64,000 nucleotides of DNA, from NCBI RefSeq assembly GCF_004365705.1, contig NZ_SOBN01000001.1, positions 5,132,001 to 5,196,000 on the forward strand, given 5' to 3'. A program made the translations under genes and the position numbers. The notes below the pieces were generated by a model. The model was not told where the DNA came from. It saw nothing but the letters and a program-made list of their open reading frames with translations, and searched no databases. This DNA comes from Streptomyces sp. 846.5. Lineage in GTDB: Bacteria; Actinomycetota; Actinomycetes; Streptomycetales; Streptomycetaceae. This document shows positions 1 through 8,087 of the stretch, piece by piece; positions within the stretch are counted from its first letter, which is position 1, and each line of letters opens with the position of its first letter.

Positions 1-132
1 AGTGATGATGGTCACGTCGACTGGTGGCACGGCTGCGGCTCCGCTTCTCTGACGGTCAGCGCCTCATTGACGGTCAACCGATCAACGGTCCTCGGCACGG
101 AGTGGGTACGGCTTCCTGAGAGAATGGGCGGC

Positions 133-1152
133 ATGGTCACTGATCGCCCCCGCGTCCTCTCCGGCATCCAGCCCACCTCCGGGTCGTTCCACCTGGGCAA
201 CTACCTCGGCGCGGTGCGCCAGTGGGTGGCCCTGCAGGATTCGCACGACGCCTTCTACGCCGTCGTGGACCTGCATGCGATCACGGTGGAGCAGGACCCG
301 GCGACGCTGCGGGAGAACACCAGGGCGTCGGTCGCACAGCTGCTCGGGGTGGGGCTCGACCCGGAGCGCTGCACCCTGTTCGTGCAGTCGCACGTCCCCG
401 AGCACGCCCAGCTCGGCTGGGTGATGAACTGCATGGCCGGCTTCGGCGAGGCGGCCCGGATGACCCAGTTCAAGGACAAGACCGCCAGGCACGGCGCCGA
501 CCGCACCACGGTCGGCCTGTTCACCTATCCGATCCTGCAGGTCGCGGACATCCTGCTGTACCAGGCCAACCAGGTGCCGGTGGGCGAGGACCAGCGGCAG
601 CACGTCGAGCTGACCCGGGACCTGGCCGAGCGCTTCAACCACCGCTACGGCCCGGAGCCGACCTTCACGGTGCCCAGCCCGTACATCCTCAAGGAGACCG
701 CCAAGGTCTTCGACCTGCAGGACCCGACCGCCAAGATGAGCAAGTCGGCCTCCTCGGCCAAGGGTCTGGTCAACCTGCTGGACGAGCCGAAGGTAAGTGC
801 CAAGAAGTTCCGCAGCGCGGTCACCGACACCGGCACCGTGGTCTCCTTCGACGAGAAGGAGAAGCCGGGCGTCTCCAACCTGCTCGGCATCTACTCCGCG
901 ATCAGCGGCCGCTCCGTGCCCGAATTGGTGGATCACTTCGAGGGCAGGATGTACGGGGCGCTGAAGACCGAGCTCGCCGACGCGTTCAGCGAGTGGGTCG
1001 CCCCGATCCAGGAGCGGACCAGGGCGTACCTGGACGATCCGGCGGCGCTGGACGTGGTGCTGGCGCGCGGCGCCGAGAAGGCCCGCGCGGTGGCTTCGGA
1101 GACGCTGGCCGCGGTGTACGACCGGATCGGCTTCCTTCCGGCGAAGCGCTGA
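133..1152 (+). CDS. trpS: Tryptophanyl-tRNA synthetase
   Basis: Charges tRNA-Trp with tryptophan in the cytoplasm; class I aminoacyl-tRNA synthetase. The protein has the N-terminal nucleotide-binding signature as HLGN ([13 protein letters not shown]) and a clear KMSKS loop near residue 200. From ATG 133 it is 339 residues, normal for bacterial TrpS. The frame is open further upstream and ATG 124 is possible, but GAGA at 119-122 is better spaced for ATG 133 and homology begins right after it. The stop is one base before the next ATG (1154), so the two genes are probably cotranscribed. Identification is secure; the exact start is less so. Confidence 0.96.
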   Translation: MVTDRPRVLSGIQPTSGSFHLGNYLGAVRQWVALQDSHDAFYAVVDLHAITVEQDPATLRENTRASVAQLLGVGLDPERCTLFVQSHVPEHAQLGWVMNCMAGFGEAARMTQFKDKTARHGADRTTVGLFTYPILQVADILLYQANQVPVGEDQRQHVELTRDLAERFNHRYGPEPTFTVPSPYILKETAKVFDLQDPTAKMSKSASSAKGLVNLLDEPKVSAKKFRSAVTDTGTVVSFDEKEKPGVSNLLGIYSAISGRSVPELVDHFEGRMYGALKTELADAFSEWVAPIQERTRAYLDDPAALDVVLARGAEKARAVASETLAAVYDRIGFLPAKR

Positions 1153-1153
1153 G

Positions 1154-1711
1154 ATGACCACCAGTCCGATTCCGGCCGCCCGGCCGGGGATGACCGTCAT
1201 CGGTGTCTCGATCGCCGTCCCCGAGCCCTGGGCGACCGAGATCCAGGACGCCCGCGCCGACTACGGCGATCCGCTGGCCCGGGCGATACCCACGCACATC
1301 ACCCTGCTGCCGCCGACCGAGGTGGCTGCGGACTCGCTGGGAGCGGTCGAGGAGCACCTGGCTGCCGCCGCGGCCGGGCACCGGCCGTTCCGGGTGCTGC
1401 TGCACGGCAGCGGCAGTTTCCGGCCGGTCTCCCCGGTGGTCTTCGTCCGGGTCGAGGCCGGGGTGCGGGAGTGCCGGGAGGTGGAGGCCTCGGTCCGCTC
1501 CGGCCTGCTGGCGCGGGAGCTGAACTTCCCCTACCACCCGCATGTGACGGTGGCGCACGGGGTCGGCTCGGTGGCCCTGGACAAGGCCCTCGCCGACCTC
1601 CGGGGCTACCGCGCCGACTTCACCGTCCCGGGGTTCAGCCTGTACCGGTTCGGGGCGGACGAGGTCTGGCGGCCGCTGCGCCGCTTCGGCTTCGACCCGC
1701 GCAGAGGGTGA
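1154..1711 (+). CDS. 2'-5' RNA ligase family protein (2H phosphoesterase)
   Basis: Predicted cytoplasmic 2H phosphoesterase-fold protein of 185 residues. It has the two HxT motifs that define the family: HITL near residue 50 and HVTV near residue 130, the latter within HPHVTVAHGV. Members hydrolyse or ligate 2'-5' or cyclic phosphodiester bonds in RNA or nucleotides; the substrate here is unknown. The start lies one base after the trpS stop, indicating translational coupling. I recall this trpS neighbour from other streptomycetes, but the link between the functions is not established. Confidence 0.85.
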   Translation: MTTSPIPAARPGMTVIGVSIAVPEPWATEIQDARADYGDPLARAIPTHITLLPPTEVAADSLGAVEEHLAAAAAGHRPFRVLLHGSGSFRPVSPVVFVRVEAGVRECREVEASVRSGLLARELNFPYHPHVTVAHGVGSVALDKALADLRGYRADFTVPGFSLYRFGADEVWRPLRRFGFDPRRG

Positions 1712-1913
1712 ACGCGTTCTGACCGGAATCATGACGGGATGTGAAGATCCGATACACGGTTGTTAAGAGTGCGACCAGACGCAAATAGACGTGAAGAACA
1801 ACGATCGATTAACGTCAGGTGTGGATTCGAGGGCCAGTTGGGGCACGCGGCGCTGCGTCGGTTCTTACCTGGCTCTTGGGACCGGTTCCATGCCCACGAT
1901 CTGATGGATGATC

Positions 1914-4217
1914 ATGCCCCGCTTCAGCATCGTAGTACCCCACACCGAGGACGCCACCTACCTGCGTGACGTCCTCGACTCCGTACTGACCCAGGTCTTC
2001 CCGGACCTGGAGCTGATTCTGGTGGGCAGCGCACCCGGCGGCGATGCCGCGGCAATGATTGACGAGTACGCGCAAACAGACTCCCGGGTGATGAGGATCG
2101 AGAAGCCGGGGAACCCCTCGACGGACGGCGATCTCTCCGCCGAGCGCGACCTGGGCGCGGCCCGGGCCGAGGGCGACTACCTGCTGCTGCTGGACAGCGA
2201 TGTGCTGCTGATGCCCGGGGCCCTGGAGGCGCTGGACGACCGTCTGACCGAACTGGGCTCCCCCGAACTGCTGCTGTTCGACCACGAGCGCCGTGACTGG
2301 CTGTCGCGGATCACCCCCAGCCTCGACACCGACCTGCTGGCCGATCTCGAACTGGTCGGCGACGGCGAGTTCGCCACGGCCGCCGCCCCCCAGGCGGTCC
2401 GGGTCACCCCGCTGCCCTGGAACCGGGCCGTGCGCCGGGACTTCTACGTCGAGCACGCCGCAGCCTTCGCCCCCCCGACGGCGCTGCCGGCCCTGGTGCT
2501 GGCCGAGCGGACCCTGCTGGCCGCGCGCAGCGTCGGCGCGCTCGACGCGATCTGCACCCAGCGCCTGCGCCGCCGCACCGTCGGCCGCTGGATGGGGATC
2601 CTCATCAGCGACGGCCTGCTCGCGGTGCAGGGCTACCGGCAGGTGCTGGAGTCGTTCGCCACACCGGAGGGCCGGCCGGCCGGCTCCGAGGGCGAGCAGC
2701 AGGCGCTGGCCTCGGCGCTGTACGACGAGATGTTCCTGGTCGCGCTGGCCACCATGCAGCGCTCCCTGGAGGCGCCCGACGCCGCCCGCCGCAGCTTCCT
2801 GGCCGCAGCGGCCGAGGCGCTCCGGGCGGTCCGCCCGGCCGGCTGGACCCGTCCGGCCGAGGCCGACGGACTGCGTGCCGCCGCCCTGGAGACCGGCTCC
2901 TACCTGCGCTTCCGTACCGTCGAGCGGGCCGGCACCACCCTGGTCAAGAGCCGCAAGCAGCTGCGCCTGCGCCGGCACAACACCGCCCGCAGGGCGATCA
3001 AGGCGATCTACCGCGCCAATCTCCGCCGCCCGGTCGAGAAGGGGCTGGTCGCCTACCAGGCGTACTGGAACCGCCAGATCGCCTGCAACCCCGAGGCGAT
3101 CTACCGCAAGGCCAAGGAGCTGGCCCCCGGCATGCGCGGGGTCTGGGTGCTGAACAAGGAGGCCGCCGCGCTCGCCCCCAAGGGCGTGCGGACCGTCGTC
3201 GCCGGCTCCCGTGCCTACTGGGAGCTGATGGCCAGGGCCGAGTTCCTGGTCACCAACGCCAGTTGGACCGGAGACATCGTCAAGCGCCCCGAGCAGACGT
3301 ACATCCAGACCCACCACGGCACCCCGCTGAAGAAGATGGGCCTGGACCAGCGCGACTACCCCGCGGCCACGATGAACTTCAACCAGATGCTCCAGAGCAT
3401 CGACCAGTGGGACGTCAGCCTCAGCTCCAACCGGCACTCCACCCAGGTCTGGGAGCGGGTCTACCCGAGCAGCTACACCACCCTGGAGAGCGGCTACCCG
3501 CGCAACGACGTCTACCAGCACGCCACCGCCGAGGACGTCGCCCGGATCCGCGCCGACCTGGGCATCGAGCCCGGCCAGAAGGCGATCCTGTACGCGCCCA
3601 CGCACCGGGACTACCGCAAGGGCTTCGTGCCCCCGCTGGACCTGGAGGCGTTCTGCGCCGGCCTGGGCGACGAGTACGTGGTGCTGGTGCGCGCGCACTA
3701 CTTCTACGGCGCCAACAAGCGGCTCCAGCTGCAGACCCGCCGCGGCGTGCTGCGGGACGTCTCCGCCTACCCCTCGGTCGAGGAGCTGGCACTGGCCTCG
3801 GACGCGCTGCTCGGCGACTACTCCTCGGTGATGTTCGACTACGCCAACCTGGACCGGCCGATCGTGGTGCACGCCCCCGACTGGGAGGTCTACAAGGAGT
3901 CCCGCGGGGTCTACATCGACCTGGTCTCCGGCCGTCCCGGGGACACCCCCGGGGTGGTCGCCACCGATGTCAAGGGCCTGATCGAGGCGTTCCGCTCGGG
4001 GGCCTGGGAGGGCGAGCAGTCCGCGAAGCTGCGGGCCGCCTTCCGGGAGCGGTTCTGCCAGTTCGACGACGGCAGGGCGGCCGAGCGGGTGGTCCGCCGG
4101 GTGTTCCTGGGGGAGACAGCCGACATCCCGTTCATCCCGCTGGTCGAGCGCACCCCCGCGCCGCGGCCGTCGGCCGCCCGGTCCGACGTGGACGAGAGCG
4201 CCACGGCGCACGCCTGA
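1914..4217 (+). CDS. GT2 glycosyltransferase / CDP-glycerol glycerophosphotransferase fusion, paralogue 1
   Basis: A two-domain wall-polymer enzyme of 767 residues. Residues 1 to about 220 are a GT2-type domain beginning MPRFSIVVP. Its nucleotide-binding segment is degenerate (LVGSAPGGD where relatives have VDDGSTD), and the second acidic motif is DSDV. Residues about 370-740 match TagF-type CDP-glycerol:poly(glycerophosphate) glycerophosphotransferase, with HHGTPLKK (His468), YAPTHRD, LVRAH and DYSSVMFDY. The C-terminal domain looks intact and should transfer glycerol-phosphate to a wall teichoic-acid-like polymer at the inner membrane face. The paralogues start at the same MPRFS, so ATG 1914 is preferred over ATG 1908. 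It faces paralogue 2 across a strong terminator. Confidence 0.85.
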   Translation: MPRFSIVVPHTEDATYLRDVLDSVLTQVFPDLELILVGSAPGGDAAAMIDEYAQTDSRVMRIEKPGNPSTDGDLSAERDLGAARAEGDYLLLLDSDVLLMPGALEALDDRLTELGSPELLLFDHERRDWLSRITPSLDTDLLADLELVGDGEFATAAAPQAVRVTPLPWNRAVRRDFYVEHAAAFAPPTALPALVLAERTLLAARSVGALDAICTQRLRRRTVGRWMGILISDGLLAVQGYRQVLESFATPEGRPAGSEGEQQALASALYDEMFLVALATMQRSLEAPDAARRSFLAAAAEALRAVRPAGWTRPAEADGLRAAALETGSYLRFRTVERAGTTLVKSRKQLRLRRHNTARRAIKAIYRANLRRPVEKGLVAYQAYWNRQIACNPEAIYRKAKELAPGMRGVWVLNKEAAALAPKGVRTVVAGSRAYWELMARAEFLVTNASWTGDIVKRPEQTYIQTHHGTPLKKMGLDQRDYPAATMNFNQMLQSIDQWDVSLSSNRHSTQVWERVYPSSYTTLESGYPRNDVYQHATAEDVARIRADLGIEPGQKAILYAPTHRDYRKGFVPPLDLEAFCAGLGDEYVVLVRAHYFYGANKRLQLQTRRGVLRDVSAYPSVEELALASDALLGDYSSVMFDYANLDRPIVVHAPDWEVYKESRGVYIDLVSGRPGDTPGVVATDVKGLIEAFRSGAWEGEQSAKLRAAFRERFCQFDDGRAAERVVRRVFLGETADIPFIPLVERTPAPRPSAARSDVDESATAHA

Positions 4218-4236
4218 CGGCGGCTCAGCCCGCTGG

Positions 4237-4284
4237 AAGAGGCCGGTGGCCGGAACCCCGTAGGGTTCCGGCCACCGGCCTCTT
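4237..4284. terminator. Bidirectional hairpin terminator
   Basis: A perfect 22-bp inverted repeat (4237-4258 with 4263-4284) closes a 4-base loop CGTA. It sits between the convergent stops at 4217 and 4297. There is no long T-run, as is usual for streptomycete terminators. The placement supports termination from both sides. Confidence 0.85.
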
Positions 4285-4296
4285 GATGTTCTGTTC

Positions 4297-7200
4297 CTAG
4301 CCCTGGTCTTCGAGGAGGGCGTCGACGACGCGGGTGGTGGCGTTGCCGTCGTCCCAGGGGCTGTAGGCCTGTTGGTAGGCGGTGTAGGCGTCGGTGTGGG
4401 GCTTGGTGGCGGCGTCGATGTCCTGGAGGGCGTGGATGAGGTCGGCGGAGGTGCGCAGGATGGGTCCGGGGGCCTGGGTCTGGTAGTCGAAGCTGAAGCC
4501 GCGCAGGTTGTCGCGGTAGTGCTCCAGGTCGTAGTCGAACAGCAGGACCGGTTTGCCGGTGCCGACGAAGTCGGGCAGCAGTGCGGAGTAGTCGGTGACC
4601 AGGACGTCGGCGACCAGGAGCAGGTCCTGGGCGTCGGGGTAGTCGGCGACGTCCCACAGGTAGCCGTCGCCGGCACCGGGGGCGATCTGGCCGATGCGCT
4701 GGTGCGGGCGGATCAGCAGGACCTGGTCGGCGGACAGGGCGGCCCTGGCGGCGTCCAGGTCCAGTTGCAGGTTCAGGCGCAGGATGTTGTCGAAGCCGAG
4801 CTGGTCCTCGCGCCAGGTCGGCGCGTACAGCACCACCGTCTTGCCCTGGGGCAGGCCCAGGTGTTCGCGGATGGCTTGGGCGCGTTTGTCGCGGTCGGGG
4901 GCGTGCAGCTGGTCGGTGCGCGGCAGCCCGGTCTCCAGCACGGTCCCGGTGTAGCGCAGGGCGCGGCGCAGGACGGGGGTGCTGGGCGGGTTGGGGGAGA
5001 GCAGCAGGTTCCACTGGGCTGCGCCCTGGTCCAGGGCGTGGAGTTGGTCGGGGTCGGCGTACCAGTCGTTGTCGAAGTCGTGGCCGATGCGTTTGACGGG
5101 GGTGCCGTGCCAGGTCTGCAGCAGGGTCTGGCCGTCGCGGCGCTGGATCCAGGCGGGCAGGGGGGTGTTGGTGACCAGGTAGCGGCTGGTGGCCAGGGCC
5201 TGGTACCACTCGGGGCTGTGCAGGCGGATCGGGGTGGCGGTGGGGGGGATGTCGGCCTGGAGGTCGTCGATGACCCAGAGGTGGTCCAGGGGGGTGCCGC
5301 GGCGGACGAGTTCGTGGTGGATGGCGCGGGGGGAGTCGGCGTAGGGGCCGCCGTCGTAGCTGTTGTACAGGACGGCTTGGCGCAGGGGTTGGCTGCGGGC
5401 GGCGGGGTAGCTGTCCTCGCGGAGCCGGCGCTGGTGGTAGGGGCCGGCTTCGTGGCCGGTGAGGGAGTCGGCGGCGGTCAGCAGTAGGCAGTCGTACCAG
5501 CGGCGGGCCAGGGTGACGGTCTTGCCGCGGGCCTGGACCTGCTGGGGGACGCCGGTGTGGGCGCGTGGGGCGAGGTGGAGTTTGATCTCGTCGGCTTCGT
5601 GGTCGCCGAGGCGGGCGAGGAGTTCCCATTCGCCGGCGCGCAGGGGCAGTTCGCCGCCGTAGACGTCGTTGGGGTAGGCGGGCAGCTGGGCGTGGAAGGT
5701 GCCGTCGGTGACCTGGACCCGGTGGGTCTGCGGGCGGCGGGTGTGTCGCTTGTGGCGCAGCACCAGGTCGAAGTGGTGGCTGCCGGCGACGGGGTAGCTG
5801 CCCTCCAGCAGGAACGCCGACCGGTCCGGCAGCACCGACACCGCCTCGACCACCGGCTGCACCCGCTGGTCACAGATCTGCAGATACCCCCGCGGCGAGG
5901 AGCGGATCAGTAGTGCCCGGTCCCCAGGCTGGGCCGGTGCGCCATCCTTGACCAGGGGGAACTGCACCGATGACGGGCTGTCAGCCCCCTGGTCCACGAC
6001 CAGGGGAAGTGTGCTGTCGTCGGAGAGAAGCAGCTCGGCGGTCCAGTGGTCGATCTGCCGGGTCCGGGCGCTGGCGCGGATCTCCGCCTCCTCCAGCCGG
6101 ACCTGCTCCAGGGCGGCGGGGTCGATCCGGGTGGTGAAGGGCACCTTGCCGTCGGCCTCGGCGCCCAGCTCGACCGGGTAGAGCAGCTTCCTGCTGCTGC
6201 CGTCCTCGGTGTGCCGGACCTCTAGCCGGACCCCGTCCAGGCCCTTGCGCGACTTGATCGAGCCGCTGAGCTCGATCAGGCCGTCGACGGCCCTGGCCGA
6301 GGAAACCCGGGCCTTGACGGTCTCGACCCGCAGGCCCAGGTGCTGGTCGGAGATCTCCGGGATCAGCCGCACGTCCTGGTTCACCCAGAACGGGGTGGGC
6401 ACCTGGCCGGAGCCGGTCAGCCCCTCCTTGATCCGGGTCCGCCGCGGACGGCCGGCGCCGAACTGCGCCAGGGTCACGCCCCAGCTGCCGTCCTTCCACT
6501 CGCCGCGCTTCTTGAGCCGGTCCGGGTTGACCGTCACCGACCAGCCGGACCAGTCGGCGTGGTGGAACGGCAGATTGGGCTCCCGGGCGGTCACATCGGG
6601 ACGCCGTACGGTGCGGGTGGGCAGCAGCAGGGTCCGCTTGCTCTTTCCGCCCTGGCGCAGCACCAGCGCGCGGACGGAGTCGTAGCGGTGCTCGGCGCCG
6701 AGGTTCTTCTGGAAGGCGTGGCCCTCCAGCTTCAGCGAGCCGTCCTGCCAGGTGATCTCGTCCACGGTGGCGTGCAGGCCGACGGCGGCGACCAGGGTGG
6801 CCACCGCCTCGTCCAGCGGCGGGCTGTCCCTGAGCGCGGGGTAGTCCGCCTTGGGACGCAGCGTGCCGCGGGTCGGGATGGCCCGCGGGTACTCCTTCTC
6901 GAACTCCAGGATCGCCAGGATGTCGGCCATCCGGCGCTTGGCGGTCAGCCAGAACTTGATCCGCAGACCCTCGGCCAGCTTGTTGAGGACCGAGGGCTCG
7001 ATGTCCTCCAGGATCGGGCCGACATGGTCGAGGAACAGCTCGCGGTACTCGTCGTCGGCGATCGGCAGCACCCGGTAGAAGATCAGCATCTCCTCGACCA
7101 GGACGTTGTGGTCGTAGGAGCGCAGGTAGCTGCGGAATTCCGGGTCGGACGCGGACTGGGCCTTGAGGAACTCGCGGACCATGCTGATCGAGGCCATCCG

Positions 7201-7890
7201 GTCGATCAGGCCCTTGGGGTCGGTCCGGTTCTGCGTGATCGACCTGGAGCCGACCTCGCGCATCCGCCACAGGTAGACCGGCTCGGCCAGCACGTCGACG
7301 GACTTGGCCAGGTAGTGCAGCGGCACGCTGACCGGGGCGTCCTCGTAGAGGATGCCCGGGTACTCCAGGGCGTGTTCGTCCCAGAAGCTGCGCCGGTAGA
7401 CCTTGTTCCACGCGGTGCGGTCGGTGACCAGCGCCGGGAACCTGCTGATGTGGGTCTTCAGCTTGGTCGAGGCGAAGGGCGCGCGGTGCACCCAGGAGGG
7501 GTTGGACCCCACGGCCCGGAAGCGCAGCACATTGCCGGCGACGAAGTCGGAGCCGGTCTGCTCCAGCGTCTCGATCATCAGCTGGTACGAGCTCGGCGGG
7601 ACGATGTCGTCGCTGTCCACAAAGGTCAGGAACTCCGCCTCGGGGTCGACCGCCGCAGTCCCGGTGTTGCGGGCCGGCCCGAGGCCCTTGTTCTCCTGCT
7701 GGACCAGGCGGAAGCGGGCGTCGCGTCGCGCGAAGGCCTCGGCGATCTCGGCACTGGAGTCCGTGGAGCCGTCGTCGACCATGACGACCTCGAAGTCGTC
7801 GAAGGTCTGTGCGGCGAGGGACGCCAGGCACTCCTCCAGGTACAGCTCGACGTTGTAGATCGGGACGACCACGGAGAGGCGGGGGGCCAT
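4297..7890 (-). CDS. GT2 glycosyltransferase / CDP-glycerol glycerophosphotransferase fusion, paralogue 2 (long form)
   Basis: A 1197-residue protein. Residues 1 to about 230 are a canonical GT2 domain (SVVVPIYN, VDDGSTD, ENKGLGPARN, DSDD). A long middle region (about 400-800) lacks recognisable enzyme motifs and looks beta-rich. The C-terminal third is a TagF-like glycerophosphotransferase with WHGTPVKR (catalytic-type His928), YAPTWRE, LIRPH and DYSALLPDF. The frame continues 36 codons upstream, but homology starts at ATG 7890. Codon choice changes within the gene: the 3' part (below about 5800) strongly prefers CCC and CGC, while the 5' part uses much CCG and CGG, suggesting a mosaic origin. 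Likely role: adding sugar and glycerol-phosphate units to a wall glycopolymer. Confidence 0.85.
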   Translation of the reverse strand: MAPRLSVVVPIYNVELYLEECLASLAAQTFDDFEVVMVDDGSTDSSAEIAEAFARRDARFRLVQQENKGLGPARNTGTAAVDPEAEFLTFVDSDDIVPPSSYQLMIETLEQTGSDFVAGNVLRFRAVGSNPSWVHRAPFASTKLKTHISRFPALVTDRTAWNKVYRRSFWDEHALEYPGILYEDAPVSVPLHYLAKSVDVLAEPVYLWRMREVGSRSITQNRTDPKGLIDRMASISMVREFLKAQSASDPEFRSYLRSYDHNVLVEEMLIFYRVLPIADDEYRELFLDHVGPILEDIEPSVLNKLAEGLRIKFWLTAKRRMADILAILEFEKEYPRAIPTRGTLRPKADYPALRDSPPLDEAVATLVAAVGLHATVDEITWQDGSLKLEGHAFQKNLGAEHRYDSVRALVLRQGGKSKRTLLLPTRTVRRPDVTAREPNLPFHHADWSGWSVTVNPDRLKKRGEWKDGSWGVTLAQFGAGRPRRTRIKEGLTGSGQVPTPFWVNQDVRLIPEISDQHLGLRVETVKARVSSARAVDGLIELSGSIKSRKGLDGVRLEVRHTEDGSSRKLLYPVELGAEADGKVPFTTRIDPAALEQVRLEEAEIRASARTRQIDHWTAELLLSDDSTLPLVVDQGADSPSSVQFPLVKDGAPAQPGDRALLIRSSPRGYLQICDQRVQPVVEAVSVLPDRSAFLLEGSYPVAGSHHFDLVLRHKRHTRRPQTHRVQVTDGTFHAQLPAYPNDVYGGELPLRAGEWELLARLGDHEADEIKLHLAPRAHTGVPQQVQARGKTVTLARRWYDCLLLTAADSLTGHEAGPYHQRRLREDSYPAARSQPLRQAVLYNSYDGGPYADSPRAIHHELVRRGTPLDHLWVIDDLQADIPPTATPIRLHSPEWYQALATSRYLVTNTPLPAWIQRRDGQTLLQTWHGTPVKRIGHDFDNDWYADPDQLHALDQGAAQWNLLLSPNPPSTPVLRRALRYTGTVLETGLPRTDQLHAPDRDKRAQAIREHLGLPQGKTVVLYAPTWREDQLGFDNILRLNLQLDLDAARAALSADQVLLIRPHQRIGQIAPGAGDGYLWDVADYPDAQDLLLVADVLVTDYSALLPDFVGTGKPVLLFDYDLEHYRDNLRGFSFDYQTQAPGPILRTSADLIHALQDIDAATKPHTDAYTAYQQAYSPWDDGNATTRVVDALLEDQG

Positions 7891-8073
7891 GAGGTGCGGC
7901 GGGCCTTTCTGGGACAGGGCGACACGGCGGATGTACTTGACAGCTGATCGTATCCACCAATGGGCCTTCACCCTATCTGGCCGACCGATGCCGGGCACCC
8001 GCTGTTCGGATGCACGACACCCGCCGTTCGATCGGACTCCCGCCGATTCGGGACGGTTCCCGGGGGCGAACGC

Positions 8074-8079
8074 TAGGGT
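8074..8079 (+). promoter_or_regulatory. Candidate -10 element (TAGGGT)
   Basis: TAGGGT lies eight bases before ATG 8088, which would give a leaderless or nearly leaderless transcript. No convincing -35 was found. It lies in the 197-base divergent region between paralogues 2 and 3. Confidence 0.35.
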
Positions 8080-8087
8080 GGTGCACC

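Noticed and set aside
67-132. Upstream extension of trpS by up to 22 codons
   Set aside because: No homology to TrpS and no ribosome site at 67. The near-palindrome TTGAC-G-GTCAA there (67-77) looks more like promoter DNA.
4372-5487. Plus-strand open frame of 371 codons opposite the 3' part of paralogue 2
   Set aside because: The Gly/Val-rich translation is without motifs and is an effect of strong codon bias on the other strand.
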